Counted from the first letter of the stretch, positions 41,679 through 50,752 are shown. The stretch is 64,000 nucleotides of DNA from DAOTXS01 sp034435055 (GCA_034435055.1 DAOTXS010000040.1:1-64000); one strand, 5' to 3'. Translations and numbers: made by a program. The notes: generated by a model from the letters alone, not told the origin.

Positions 41679-42467
41679 GTGATTCGTAAATATCTGGTTT
41701 TGCTCCGCCGCTCCATCGGCTTGACGCTCGAGTATCGTGCCGGCGTGTTGATCTGGATGATGGTCAACATTATGCCGCTTGTGATGCTCGCGGTGTGGTA
41801 TTCATTGTCCGAAGATGGACCGATTGCCGGTTATTCGCAAAACGATTTTGTGGCGTACTATTTGTTGCTCACGTGGGCGCGACAAATGACCGGCGCGTGG
41901 GTCATTTGGGAATTGGAATACGAAATTCGGCACGGCTTTCTCTCCGCCAAACTCTTGCACCCGCTGAATCCCATTCACGAATATATTGCCGGGCACATTG
42001 CCGATAAACTATTTCGCTTTGTCGTTTTACTGCCGCTCGTCTTTCTCGCGTGGATGATTTTCCCGTCGATTCATTACGACGTGACGCCGCTCACCTTCAC
42101 GTTATTTCTAGTCGCGCTCGCGGCGGCGCTCTTGCTGCGTTTTCTCTCGCAGTACTGTTTCGGTATTCTGGCGTTTTGGATTTCGGCGTCGATTACTTTA
42201 CACGAAATCTGGTTTGCCGGGATGTTGATGCTCGGCGGAGTCATCGCGCCACTCGACTTATTTCCGGAACAAATTCGCGTGATCGCCAATTATCTTCCGT
42301 TCCGTTTTATGCTTTCGTTTCCGGTGGAAATTGTTTCGGGGCGGCTAACGCCGGTTGACCTGGCTATCGGCGTGGCGACAATGATATTTTGGCTCGCGTT
42401 TTTCATCGGACTATATCGCTGGTTGTGGCGGCGCGGCATCAAACAGTTTAGCGCGTTTGGTGCGTAG
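41679..42467 (+). CDS. ABC-2 family permease subunit (COG4587 type)
   Basis: The 262-aa protein has six hydrophobic helices (about residues 22-42, 58-78, 112-132, 143-170, 178-198, 230-250). The EYRAGVLIWMMVNIMPLVML opening resembles ABC-2 permeases of the COG4587 family. The GTG start follows GAGGAA. It pairs with the ATPase upstream, and the second permease (COG3694 type) lies beyond an antisense SDR gene. Confidence 0.87.
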   Translation: MIRKYLVLLRRSIGLTLEYRAGVLIWMMVNIMPLVMLAVWYSLSEDGPIAGYSQNDFVAYYLLLTWARQMTGAWVIWELEYEIRHGFLSAKLLHPLNPIHEYIAGHIADKLFRFVVLLPLVFLAWMIFPSIHYDVTPLTFTLFLVALAAALLLRFLSQYCFGILAFWISASITLHEIWFAGMLMLGGVIAPLDLFPEQIRVIANYLPFRFMLSFPVEIVSGRLTPVDLAIGVATMIFWLAFFIGLYRWLWRRGIKQFSAFGA

Positions 42468-42502
42468 AACGCGGAGGATCAAACGATTCGTCGCTCCATA
42501 AT

Positions 42503-43258
42503 CTACGCGAACCAGATGCCGCCGTTGATTTGAATCACTTCGCCCGTGACAAAGGAACCCAGGTCGGACACAAGATAGAGCATTGCATTCGCAACATCTT
42601 CGGGGGTGCCGGCGCGTCCCACGGGGATTTTGGCAATGACCGCTTGTTGCACTTCGGGCTTGGTGAACGTGGTGTGGAACGGTGTGCCCAAAATCAAACC
42701 TGGGGCAAGCGCGTTCACTGTTATACCTTTCGCCGCCAACTCTTTCGCCAGTCCGCGTGTGAACCCAGCCACGCCTGCTTTGGCTGCCGAGTACGCCACC
42801 GCGCCCGCGCCGCCGCCATCGAATCCCGCGAGCGACGATAGATTGACGATGCGTCCCCAGCCCGTGTGCATAAACGGAATCACCGCGCGTGAACAATAGA
42901 ACGCCGACGTCATATTCACGTCGATGACTTGGCGCCAAAAATCGTCGGTCATTTCGGCGACGGACACGCGCCCCACCAAATGTCCCGCGTTATTGATGAG
43001 AATGTCGATGTGTCCGCCAAGTTCTTTTGCCGCTTGCGCAAAGACTTGGTTCACCTCTACACTGTTCGTCGCATCGAGATGAAGAGAAGAACATTTTTTC
43101 CCCAGCGCGCGAATTTCTTCGACGGCGCCCCCATCATCGTTCAGATACGTGATGACGACCTCCGCACCGCATTGAGCGAGCGCGAGCGAAAACGCGCGCC
43201 CGATGCCAACGTTGCCGCCCGTAACGACAGCCGTTTTGCCTGAAAGATTGATTTGCAT
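42503..43258 (-). CDS. SDR oxidoreductase (FabG-like)
   Basis: The 251-aa short-chain dehydrogenase has TGGNVGIGRAF for the cofactor (TGxxxGIG), NNAG at residue ~90, catalytic Ser in NLSSLAG and Tyr-x3-Lys in YSAAKAGVAGF, and PGLILGT near the substrate loop. It could act as a 3-oxoacyl-ACP reductase or on another alcohol. It runs against the surrounding exporter genes and splits them. The ATG is chosen because AAAGGA precedes it by 9 bases. Confidence 0.9.
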   Translation of the reverse strand: MQINLSGKTAVVTGGNVGIGRAFSLALAQCGAEVVITYLNDDGGAVEEIRALGKKCSSLHLDATNSVEVNQVFAQAAKELGGHIDILINNAGHLVGRVSVAEMTDDFWRQVIDVNMTSAFYCSRAVIPFMHTGWGRIVNLSSLAGFDGGGAGAVAYSAAKAGVAGFTRGLAKELAAKGITVNALAPGLILGTPFHTTFTKPEVQQAVIAKIPVGRAGTPEDVANAMLYLVSDLGSFVTGEVIQINGGIWFA

Positions 43259-43291
43259 TTTGCCGATTCCTTTTTTATCTGCGAACTGCAA

Positions 43292-43313
43292 ACTAGCACC
43301 ATTAGTTACTAGT
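43292..43313. promoter_or_regulatory. Possible operator upstream of the SDR gene
   Basis: ACTAG and CTAGT flank a near-palindromic TAGTTACTA core, about 35 bases upstream of the SDR start. TAGTNACTA-like cores are used by MarR/HxlR-type repressors; no such regulator is encoded nearby. Confidence 0.35.
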
Positions 43314-43449
43314 GCAAATAGACGATTTTGTCAAGATTTGTAAAGAGAGGTTCCCGCGATTTTGTGTTCATCAAACCGGCAAGCGACAACGATGCGCCAG
43401 TGGTTGTCCGTTGCGCCAATCACGTTCTTTATGACGATGATTCTGTGTC

Positions 43450-43478
43450 TTGTCGCATCTGGGATGCTGTGCTACAAT
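43450..43478 (+). promoter_or_regulatory. Promoter of the second exporter permease gene
   Basis: TTGTCG and TACAAT are separated by 17 bases, about 50 bases upstream of the ATG. A separate promoter makes sense because the SDR gene breaks the operon. Confidence 0.45.
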
Positions 43479-43528
43479 CACGCCCGCTGACGGATTCCAA
43501 TGCCCATCCCTAGTTGCGGAAGAAGACG

Positions 43529-44314
43529 ATGCGTTACCTGAAACTTCTTTCCATCTTCTACAAATATTCGATTCTCAAAGAATTGGAGTACCGCGTCAAT
43601 TTTTTGTCGAATGCGGTGATGAGTGTATTCTGGCTCGCGTGGGGCATCATCGGCGTTTCGGTTTTCTTTTTGCATCGCAACACAATGGGCGATTGGACGT
43701 TCCCGGAAGTTTTGATGGTTGTCGGCTTGTTCACCTTTTTCAACGGGGTGATGGAATCGTTTTTGCGTCCCAACGTTGGCGCGGTGATCGAGCAAATCCG
43801 CGATGGCACATTCGATTTCGTTTTGACAAAACCCCTGAACGCGCAATTCATTTCGAGTCTGCGCAACCTTGTCGTGTGGCGCTTGGTCGATGTGGTGATC
43901 GGCATCGGCATAATCATTTACGCGCTTGGTCAACTGCATGTTGCCCCGACGCTTGCGCAAATTGGTTTCTTTGTGCTGATGCTTGTATCGGGCATCGTCA
44001 TCGTCTATTCGATTTGGCTCGTGATGGTTTCGTTTGCGTTTTGGTTTGTCAAAATCGATAACATTACCGAATTGTTTTACGCATTCTACGAAGCCGGGCG
44101 TTACCCGGTGACGATTTATCGCGGCATCGTGCGTGTCTTGCTTACGTACATCGTGCCGATTGCGTTTATCACGACGTTTCCGGCAAGCGCGTTGCTTGGG
44201 CGCATCGATCCGACCACCGCGCTCGTTGGCTTGGCATTTGCGATTGGTTTGTTCGTCGCCTCGAATCGTTTTTGGAATTTTGCGTTGCGCTATTATGCCA
44301 GCGCTTCGTCGTAG
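43529..44314 (+). CDS. ABC-2 family permease subunit (COG3694/DUF990 type)
   Basis: The 261-aa protein has six hydrophobic helices. The ELEYRVNFLSNAVMSVFWL segment and GTFDFVLTKPLNAQF are typical of COG3694 permeases. It completes the COG4586/4587/3694 exporter set. The ATG follows GCGGAAGAAG; the earlier TTG start would lie before this site. It is separated from the first permease by about 1.06 kb holding the antisense SDR gene. Confidence 0.87.
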   Translation: MRYLKLLSIFYKYSILKELEYRVNFLSNAVMSVFWLAWGIIGVSVFFLHRNTMGDWTFPEVLMVVGLFTFFNGVMESFLRPNVGAVIEQIRDGTFDFVLTKPLNAQFISSLRNLVVWRLVDVVIGIGIIIYALGQLHVAPTLAQIGFFVLMLVSGIVIVYSIWLVMVSFAFWFVKIDNITELFYAFYEAGRYPVTIYRGIVRVLLTYIVPIAFITTFPASALLGRIDPTTALVGLAFAIGLFVASNRFWNFALRYYASASS

Positions 44315-44380
44315 AGATAACCCTTGTAGTTACCCGGTAAGATTCTCGTCCGAACCCCGATATACTAATGGGAGACCTCA

Positions 44381-44842
44381 ATGCGTCAAGACCTCACCCG
44401 ATTGCTCAAGTGGATCAATTTTTATCCGCCGTTTCTTGGCATGAATATTCGCGTTGTTTCGTATTCGCGCAACTATGACACGATCACCGTTCAGTCCAAG
44501 TTATCGCGCCGCAATTTGAACGCCGTCGGTACGCATTTTGGCGGGACATTGTATGCGATGTGCGATCCGTGGTTTATGCTGATCTTGATGCACGCGCTCG
44601 GCGATGGATACATTGTGTGGGACAAGGCGGCGAACATTCAATTCGTCAAACCGGGACGCGGTACGGTGACGGCAACATTTCACATTCCCCCTGAACGCGT
44701 CGCCGAAATTCGCGCGGCGGCAGATCGCGGCGAAAAGATCGAGCCGATGTTTGTGGTGCACGTGATGGACGAACAAAAACAGATTGTCGCGCGCGTTGAG
44801 AAATTGCTGTACGTGCGCCAGAAAAATTTGGAGCGCAAATGA
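44381..44842 (+). CDS. DUF4442 hot-dog-fold protein (thioesterase-like)
   Basis: The 153-aa protein matches DUF4442: NLNAVGTHFGGTLYAMCDPWFMLIL carries the hot-dog helix with its conserved asparagine and glycine pair, and WDKAANIQFVKPGRG the central strand. Hot-dog proteins of this type are thought to hydrolyse or bind acyl-CoA; the substrate is unknown. GGGAGACC precedes the ATG. Its stop overlaps the start of the following alkyltransferase gene. Confidence 0.85.
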   Translation: MRQDLTRLLKWINFYPPFLGMNIRVVSYSRNYDTITVQSKLSRRNLNAVGTHFGGTLYAMCDPWFMLILMHALGDGYIVWDKAANIQFVKPGRGTVTATFHIPPERVAEIRAAADRGEKIEPMFVVHVMDEQKQIVARVEKLLYVRQKNLERK

Positions 44843-45327
44843 ATAAGGAATACAAAACATATTATCGTTCGCCCATTGGCGCGATAGAAATCGTCGGCAG
44901 CGAGGATGGAATCACGGCAATCTCATTTGTCGATGACGCGCGCGCGAATGCTAACACGCCAGCGTGCTTGGCAGATTGCGTTTATCAACTCGACGAATAT
45001 TTTGCTCGTCAGCGCAAAAGTTTTGATCTCAAATTGAATTTGCGCGGCACCGATTTTCAAAAGCGCGTCTGGCGCGAACTGCTTGAAATTCCCTTTGGCA
45101 AAACGGTTTCGTATCTTGATGTCGCTGTCGCGCTTGGTGATAAAAAATCGATTCGTGCGGTCGGACATGCCAATGGACAAAATCCAATCGTGGTGATCGT
45201 GCCGTGTCATCGCGTGATCGGTTCGGACGGTTCGCTTACCGGCTACGGCGGTGGGTTGTGGCGCAAAGAATGGCTGTTGAATTTCGAAGGTAGTCGTCCA
45301 CAAACGAGTTTGTTCGATGCGCGATGA
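44839..45327 (+). CDS. ogt: Methylated-DNA-protein-cysteine methyltransferase
   Basis: The 162-aa suicide DNA repair protein removes O6-alkyl groups from guanine. The active cysteine lies in VIVPCHRVIG (near residue 121), the helix-turn-helix in FGKTVSYLDVAVALGD and the arginine finger in IRAVGHANGQNP. It overlaps both the DUF4442 gene upstream and the sigma-factor gene downstream, so it belongs to a tightly coupled operon. A second alkyltransferase gene follows the sigma factor. Confidence 0.93.
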   Translation: MNKEYKTYYRSPIGAIEIVGSEDGITAISFVDDARANANTPACLADCVYQLDEYFARQRKSFDLKLNLRGTDFQKRVWRELLEIPFGKTVSYLDVAVALGDKKSIRAVGHANGQNPIVVIVPCHRVIGSDGSLTGYGGGLWRKEWLLNFEGSRPQTSLFDAR

Positions 45328-45847
45328 ACGCGGTTTGCTCGAACGCGCGCAAACGAGCGCGGCGGGCTTTGGCGAATTATTCGACGCGTACTATGATCGC
45401 ATTTACAAGTACGCCTATCGCCGCGTCGGTTCGCGCGACATCGCCGAAGACATCACGGCGAGCGTGTTTGAAGATGCGCTGAAATCGATCAAGCGGATTC
45501 GCTGGCAAGGCAAGCCGGTGATCGTGTGGCTCTATCGCATCGCGTTGCGCCGCGTCGCTGATCATCATCGAACCAAGCGCAGGGATTCATCTTTCGATGA
45601 TTTATCGATTGCGTCGGCAGGCAATGTTGGCGATGCGATTGAACGCGCGGAAGAATTTGCGGCGTTGCGACGCGGCATCGCCAAGTTGAACGAGCGGGAA
45701 CGCGAAATCATTCGACTGGTTTATTTCGACGATCTCGATGGCGCAACGATTGCCACGTTGTTGGATTGTTCCAGAAACAGCGTTTATGTGCGGTTGCATC
45801 GTGCGCTGGAAAAGTTGGAAAGGATCGTGAGCGATGAAATCGAATAA
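45317..45847 (+). CDS. ECF-type RNA polymerase sigma factor
   Basis: The 176-aa protein has sigma region 2 (LFDAYYDRIYKYAYRRVG, then DIAEDITASVFEDAL) and region 4 (KLNEREREIIRLVYFDDL, CSRNSVYVRLHRALEKLE). Region 3 is absent, as expected for the extracytoplasmic-function class. Lying between two alkylguanine-transferase genes and overlapping both, it may direct a response to alkylation damage. No complete anti-sigma gene is adjacent; the first residues of the next protein could be a remnant of one. Confidence 0.9.
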   Translation: MRDERGLLERAQTSAAGFGELFDAYYDRIYKYAYRRVGSRDIAEDITASVFEDALKSIKRIRWQGKPVIVWLYRIALRRVADHHRTKRRDSSFDDLSIASAGNVGDAIERAEEFAALRRGIAKLNEREREIIRLVYFDDLDGATIATLLDCSRNSVYVRLHRALEKLERIVSDEIE

Positions 45848-46442
45848 ATTGGTTTCCACACTGGTTGCGATGCGTAAATACGAAATGATTCCGGCCTCTA
45901 TGCGCCGCGCGGCGATTCGAGAAAAATTGGTAACGACTTTTTCGGAAGTTAGACTTGCGGTTTTCGATACGCGGATGGGTTGGATTGGCGTCGCATGGAA
46001 TGAACGCGGAATTGTTGCATTGAATTTGCCGCGTGCCTCGCGCGAACACGCGTTGCGCGATTTGCGGCGCGATTATCCAGCGGCGTTGTTGTACGCTAAT
46101 GCGCCGTTTGAGATTGTGCGCGCGTTGCAAGAGTACGCGGCAGGACGTGCTCACGAATTTCATGTCGCTCTCGATTGGTCCGCGTTAAAGCCGTTTCAAC
46201 GCGCGGTACTTGAAGCGGCACAAAAAATTCCGTTCGGTGAAACGCGCAGTTACGGATGGATTGCCAAACAGATCGGCAAGCCGCGAGCGTCGCGTGCAGT
46301 GGGGCAGGCATTGCGCACCAATCCGATTCCAATCATTTTGCCATGCCATCGCGTCATCAGCGGCGACGGCGGCTTGGGGGGTTACGCGGGCGGTTTGTCG
46401 TTGAAACGCAAATTGCTAACCTTGGAAGGAGCCATCGCGTGA
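45834..46442 (+). CDS. Second alkylguanine-DNA alkyltransferase with extra N-terminus
   Basis: The 202-aa protein has active cysteine in IILPCHRVIS, helix-turn-helix in FGETRSYGWIAKQIG and RAVGQALRTNP. The first 40 residues (a basic helix, ASMRRAAIREKLV) are not part of the transferase fold and resemble the short helix at the start of some anti-sigma proteins, so a fusion or remnant is possible. Its start overlaps the sigma-factor stop by 14 bases. It ends in GTGA overlap with azlC. Confidence 0.88.
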   Translation: MKSNKLVSTLVAMRKYEMIPASMRRAAIREKLVTTFSEVRLAVFDTRMGWIGVAWNERGIVALNLPRASREHALRDLRRDYPAALLYANAPFEIVRALQEYAAGRAHEFHVALDWSALKPFQRAVLEAAQKIPFGETRSYGWIAKQIGKPRASRAVGQALRTNPIPIILPCHRVISGDGGLGGYAGGLSLKRKLLTLEGAIA

Positions 46443-47140
46443 GGCAGGCGCGACAAGAATTTTTTGCTGGCGCGCGCGCCACGCTTCCCTTGATCATTGG
46501 TGCGATTCCGTTCGGAATTATTTTCGGCGTGATCTCGCTCGCGGCGGGAATGTCCTGGTGGGCAACGCAAGCGATGAGCGCGTTCGTGTTTGCGGGTGCG
46601 TCGCAATTCATCGCCGCCAATTTGCTCGCGCACGCAACGCCGCATCCGTTCATCGTTTTGACGACCTTCATCGTCAATCTGCGGCACGCGTTGTACGGCG
46701 CGAGCGTCGCCGATTATTTGCGGGGTCTATCACCGTTGTGGCGTGCGGCGTTGGCGTTTCAACTGACCGATGAATCGTACGCGACGAGTATCGTTCATTA
46801 CCGGGATGCGTCGCACGATAACGAGAATAAACATTGGTATTTTCTCGGCAGTAATTTGTCGATGTACCTGACGTGGCAGATCGATACGGCAGCCGGTTAT
46901 TGGATCGGCAATGCGTTGGGCGACCCGCGCGCGTTGGGATTTGATTTCGTTTCGACGATTGTGTTCATTGCGATTCTAATTCCGCAATTGAAATCGCGCG
47001 CGACGTTGATGGCGGCAATCGTCGCCGGCGCAATCGCGATTGTGGCAATCGGCTTGCCGAACAAACTGGGTTTGATCGTCGCGATGCTGTTGGGCATTGT
47101 CGCGGGAATGGTGGCGGAAAATTGGAACTCGCACTCTTGA
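46439..47140 (+). CDS. azlC: AzlC-type branched-chain amino acid exporter subunit
   Basis: The 233-aa polytopic protein is the large subunit of the AzlCD exporter family. The AzlC hallmarks are GAIPFGIIFGVISLAAGMSWW, FAGASQFIAANLL and NLRHALYGAS, with LTDESYA later. It should export branched-chain amino acids or analogues with AzlD. The GTG start overlaps the preceding stop by 4 bases (GTGA); the longer frame upstream only reads through the alkyltransferase gene. Confidence 0.9.
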   Translation: MRQARQEFFAGARATLPLIIGAIPFGIIFGVISLAAGMSWWATQAMSAFVFAGASQFIAANLLAHATPHPFIVLTTFIVNLRHALYGASVADYLRGLSPLWRAALAFQLTDESYATSIVHYRDASHDNENKHWYFLGSNLSMYLTWQIDTAAGYWIGNALGDPRALGFDFVSTIVFIAILIPQLKSRATLMAAIVAGAIAIVAIGLPNKLGLIVAMLLGIVAGMVAENWNSHS

Positions 47141-47439
47141 TTCTGGGAATGGCCGTCGTTACATTCGCCGCGCGTTACGCGATGGTCTTCATTATGGGAC
47201 GCTGGGATGTTCCGTCGATCATCACTCGCGCGCTGACGTTTGTGCCGATGGCGGCGTTTGCCGCGCTGATCGCGCCGGAATTGTTGCGGCTTGAGCAAGC
47301 ATCGATTGCAGTTTTGCCGGAACGATTCATTGCCGGCGTCGTTGCGATTATCGTTGCATCGCTCACGCGCAACACGCTACTGACGATTATCGTTGGAATG
47401 AGTTCGTTGTGGTTCGTTCAATTTGTCGTAATGCGCTAG
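47122..47439 (+). CDS. azlD: AzlD-type small exporter subunit
   Basis: The 105-aa membrane protein has three or four short helices and AzlD features: AVVTFAARYAMVFIMG, FVPMAAFAALIAPEL and ASLTRNTLLTIIVGM. It overlaps the end of azlC by 19 bases and pairs with it. The TTG start is read with MELALLILGM. The following EamA gene begins 9 bases later. Confidence 0.88.
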   Translation: MELALLILGMAVVTFAARYAMVFIMGRWDVPSIITRALTFVPMAAFAALIAPELLRLEQASIAVLPERFIAGVVAIIVASLTRNTLLTIIVGMSSLWFVQFVVMR

Positions 47440-47448
47440 CGAGGGAAA

Positions 47449-48312
47449 ATGTTTGCTTGGTTTATTTTGATTTTGCTCGGCGCGATTTGGGGCGCATCGT
47501 ATATGTTCATCAAAGTTGGCGTCGCCGAAATTCCGCCATTCTCGTTCGTCGAAGGACGACTCTTGATCGCAACGCTAGCCCTGGGCGCAGTAATTTTTCT
47601 GCGCGGTGAAGCGATTCCGCGTACGCGTCGCGCGTGGCTGCCGTTGATGGCGATGGGAATTTTCAATGGCGTGATTCCATACACGATGATCACCTGGGGC
47701 GAGACGCATATCACAAGCGGCTTGGCGGCAATCCTCACCGCCGCCATGCCGTTGTTCACGATTTTGCTTGCGCACTTTTGGACGCGCAATGAACGCATGA
47801 CATTGCTCCGATTGATTGGCGTTCTCATCGGTTTTGCTGGCGTGGTCATCGTCTTTTTGCCGGAATTGCGTCACGGGCTTCAAGTAGAATTCTGGGGACA
47901 GTTCGCCATCATCGTCGCGGCGGCAAGTTATGCGATTGCCACACTCGTGGCGCGCAACTATCTGAACGGTGTCTCGCACGTGATGGCATCGACCGGGCAG
48001 ATGGCGTCTGCCGCATTGATGATGCTGCCGCTCGCGTTGTTTTTCGATGCGCCGTGGAATTTGCGTCCGTCATGGCCGGCTTTTGTTTCCTTGCTTACAC
48101 TGGCGTTGCTCGGCACCTCGTTTGCGTATGTGTTGTACTACTGGCTCATCGAACACACCGGCGCAACACGCACATCGTTGGTAACGTACTTGATCCCAGT
48201 CTTTGGTGTGTTTTGGGGTGTGATGATTCTAAGCGAAAACGTTGAGCTAGCGTCGTTGATCGGATTAGGATTGATCATCGGCGGGGTTTTGTTAGTGAAT
48301 CGAAAAGCGTAG
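47449..48312 (+). CDS. EamA/DMT-family transporter
   Basis: The 287-aa protein has ten hydrophobic helices in two EamA repeats: the first begins LLGAIWGASYMFIKVGVAEI, the second WGQFAIIVAAASYAIATLVA. RMTLLRLIGVLIGFAGVVIVF and a terminal LIGLGLIIGGVLLVNRK are typical. It exports metabolites of unknown identity. Unlike the remnant at 12690 it is intact. It follows azlD closely and probably shares its message. Confidence 0.9.
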   Translation: MFAWFILILLGAIWGASYMFIKVGVAEIPPFSFVEGRLLIATLALGAVIFLRGEAIPRTRRAWLPLMAMGIFNGVIPYTMITWGETHITSGLAAILTAAMPLFTILLAHFWTRNERMTLLRLIGVLIGFAGVVIVFLPELRHGLQVEFWGQFAIIVAAASYAIATLVARNYLNGVSHVMASTGQMASAALMMLPLALFFDAPWNLRPSWPAFVSLLTLALLGTSFAYVLYYWLIEHTGATRTSLVTYLIPVFGVFWGVMILSENVELASLIGLGLIIGGVLLVNRKA

Positions 48313-48314
48313 CA

Positions 48315-49409
48315 ATGTCTGACTATGAGTTGGTCATCGTCGGCGCGGGACCTGCTGGCTGCGCGGCGGCGATTCAGATTGCGAACCGAAATCCGGCTTT
48401 GGCGCGGCGCACGCTCGTTATCGATAAAGCGACTTTTCCGCGCCATAAGCTTTGCGGCGGCGGAGTGACGACGCACGCCGATGATTTGTTGCGTCGATTG
48501 CGCGTCCAACTCAACGTGCCATCGTTTCCGATTCACGCGATCAAGTTTGTCTACGCCGATTTGCATTTTACCTTTCGCATGCCGAATGTTTTTCGCGTCG
48601 TCCGCCGCGAAGAATTCGATGCGGCGTTGGTTCAAGCTGCGCGGGAACGCGGCATCGAAATCTGTGAAGGCGAGCCGTTCGTCGATCTTGAACGCGAGGC
48701 GAATGGTGTGAATATTCAAACCCAGCGGTCGATGTTTCGCGCGAAAATGGTCGTCGGTGCGGACGGCGCAAACAGTGTCGTGCGGCAAAAGTTGGGATTG
48801 GTGCGCTGGGATCGGATTTCGCGGCTGATAGAAATTTTGACGCCGGTCGATCCAATCCGCACGCCGGAATTTCTCGATCACACCGCCGTCTTTGATTTTT
48901 CGCCGGTCGCGCGCGGCGTGCAGGGCTATTACTGGGATTTTCCGTCGTTCAAACAAAGCGTGCCGCTGATGAATCGTGGTCTGTTCGATTCGCGCATCCA
49001 TCCCCGTTTGCCGCGCGCCGATTTGAAACCAATTTTCGAAGACGAACTAGCGCAACGTCAAGTTGAGTTGAATCACTTGCAAGGACATCCCGAACGTTGG
49101 TTTGATCCGTTCACCAAACATTCTGCGCCGCGCGTTTTGCTCGCCGGCGATGCGGCGGGAACCGAACCCTGGCTTGGCGAGGGAATTTCGCACGCGCTCG
49201 ATTTTGGAATGCGCGCGGCGGATGAAGCGATGCGCGCGTTGCATCGAAATGATTTCTCGTTTGTGGATTATGAACGCCGCGTCGCGTTGAGCGCGCTGGG
49301 ACGACGGTTGATGTTCAAACGAACGCTCGCGCACATTCTCTACGGCAATCGCGGTGAGTGGTTTTACCGGTGGGGGTTTAGTGCGATGCGGAGGGTGTTT
49401 GGAAAATAA
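48315..49409 (+). CDS. FAD-dependent oxidoreductase, geranylgeranyl-reductase family
   Basis: The 364-aa flavoprotein has N-terminal FAD-binding GAGPAGCAAAIQIAN, the KLCGGGVTTHA segment typical of the geranylgeranyl-reductase family, GADGANSVVRQKLG, and a late LLAGDAAGTEPWLGEGISHALD that binds FAD. The group reduces isoprenoid chains or hydroxylates aromatic substrates. It starts 2 bases after the transporter gene. Which lipid it acts on is not evident. Confidence 0.88.
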   Translation: MSDYELVIVGAGPAGCAAAIQIANRNPALARRTLVIDKATFPRHKLCGGGVTTHADDLLRRLRVQLNVPSFPIHAIKFVYADLHFTFRMPNVFRVVRREEFDAALVQAARERGIEICEGEPFVDLEREANGVNIQTQRSMFRAKMVVGADGANSVVRQKLGLVRWDRISRLIEILTPVDPIRTPEFLDHTAVFDFSPVARGVQGYYWDFPSFKQSVPLMNRGLFDSRIHPRLPRADLKPIFEDELAQRQVELNHLQGHPERWFDPFTKHSAPRVLLAGDAAGTEPWLGEGISHALDFGMRAADEAMRALHRNDFSFVDYERRVALSALGRRLMFKRTLAHILYGNRGEWFYRWGFSAMRRVFGK

Positions 49410-49412
49410 ATC

Positions 49413-49450
49413 AGAAATCCGATTTCTGTATGAAACCGGATTTCTTGTTT
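49413..49450. terminator. Bidirectional terminator
   Basis: GAAATCCG pairs with CGGATTTC across a 15-base loop and is followed by TTGTTT. It lies between the convergent reductase and purA genes. Confidence 0.65.
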
Positions 49451-49453
49451 GCA

Positions 49454-50719
49454 TTAGCGACTAATCACTGCTCCGCGTTCGGGTCCAACGGAAATCCATT
49501 GCACCGGCACGCCAACTAGTTTTTCAAGCGTATCGATATATTTCTTGGCGCGCGTCGGCAAATCGACGTACTTGCGAATGGACGTGATGTCGGTGCGCCA
49601 GCCGGGCAGGGTGCGATAAATCGGTTTTGCTTCGCCGAGTTGATACGAATTCAAATCGTAGTAATGCACGCGCGCGCCGTTCCATTCATAGCCGGTACAA
49701 ATTTTGATTTCGTCGAACTGGCTCAGCACGTCGAGTTTGGTTAAAAATATTTCATCGACTCCGTTGAGCCGGGTGGTGAATCGCACGACCTCCGCATCAA
49801 ACCAGCCGCCGCGCCGGATGCGCCCGGTGGTTGCCGCAACTTCTTGCAACGCGCGTTGTGTTTCACCCTCTTCTAAGATTTCCGTCGGCAACGGTCCCGC
49901 ACCCACGCGCGTGGTGTACGCTTTGGTTACGCCGATGATGCGTTTGATCGCGCGCGGTGGAATGCCCAAGCCAGCGGTAACTGCCGACGCGAGCGTGGTC
50001 GAGCCGGTAACGAAGGGATATGTTCCCCAATCCGGATCGAGGAGCGCGCCCTGCGCCTGTTCCAGCAGAAATTTCTTTTTCGCGCGCAGACCTTTTTCGA
50101 TGATCGGAAAAATTTCGGTGATGAATGGTTTGAGCGTTTGGTAATAGCCGCGATAATCGACAAGGATTTTTTCAAAATCAAGCGGCGCGCCGCCGAGCGC
50201 GGTGATAATTTTATTTTTCAAATCAATTTGCACGCGCAATTTTTCCGTAAACAATTTTTCGTCGGCGACATCGCTCCACCGAATTCCATTGTAACTGGTT
50301 TTGTCGGCAAAACACGGACCGATGCCGCGCCGCGTTGTCCCGGTTGCGCCCGCGCCTTTGGCTTGTTCGTACAAGCCGTCGAGAATTTTGTGATAGGGCA
50401 TAATCAAGTGCGCGCGCGGTGAAATAAAAATGCGCCGCTCGACGTTGATGCCCGCCGCGCGAAGCGTATCGATTTCTTCGACGAGCACACCGGGATCGAT
50501 GACCACTCCGCCGCCGATGAGGCAACGGACGCGCGGATGAAAAATGCCGGACGGGACAAGATGAATCTTGAATGTACCGCGCGCATTGACGACGGTGTGC
50601 CCGGCGTTGTTGCCGCCGTTGTACCGCGCGACGAAATCAGCATCGCGTGCAAGCACATCGACTGCTTTGCCTTTACCTTCATCCCCCCATTGAGTTCCAA
50701 GCACAACTGTCACGGACAT
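49454..50719 (-). CDS. purA: Adenylosuccinate synthetase
   Basis: The 421-aa enzyme joins aspartate to IMP with GTP, the first step from IMP to AMP. Motifs are GTQWGDEGKGKAVD at the N-terminus (GDEGKGK, with catalytic Asp), NNAGHTV, GTTRRGIGPCFADK and LSQFDEIKICTGY. Full family length. It lies 33 bases downstream of purB on the same strand, so the two steps to AMP are adjacent and probably in one operon. Confidence 0.96.
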   Translation of the reverse strand: MSVTVVLGTQWGDEGKGKAVDVLARDADFVARYNGGNNAGHTVVNARGTFKIHLVPSGIFHPRVRCLIGGGVVIDPGVLVEEIDTLRAAGINVERRIFISPRAHLIMPYHKILDGLYEQAKGAGATGTTRRGIGPCFADKTSYNGIRWSDVADEKLFTEKLRVQIDLKNKIITALGGAPLDFEKILVDYRGYYQTLKPFITEIFPIIEKGLRAKKKFLLEQAQGALLDPDWGTYPFVTGSTTLASAVTAGLGIPPRAIKRIIGVTKAYTTRVGAGPLPTEILEEGETQRALQEVAATTGRIRRGGWFDAEVVRFTTRLNGVDEIFLTKLDVLSQFDEIKICTGYEWNGARVHYYDLNSYQLGEAKPIYRTLPGWRTDITSIRKYVDLPTRAKKYIDTLEKLVGVPVQWISVGPERGAVISR

Positions 50720-50752
50720 CTGCCCCCCAATTTTGACCGATGACGGAACAAT

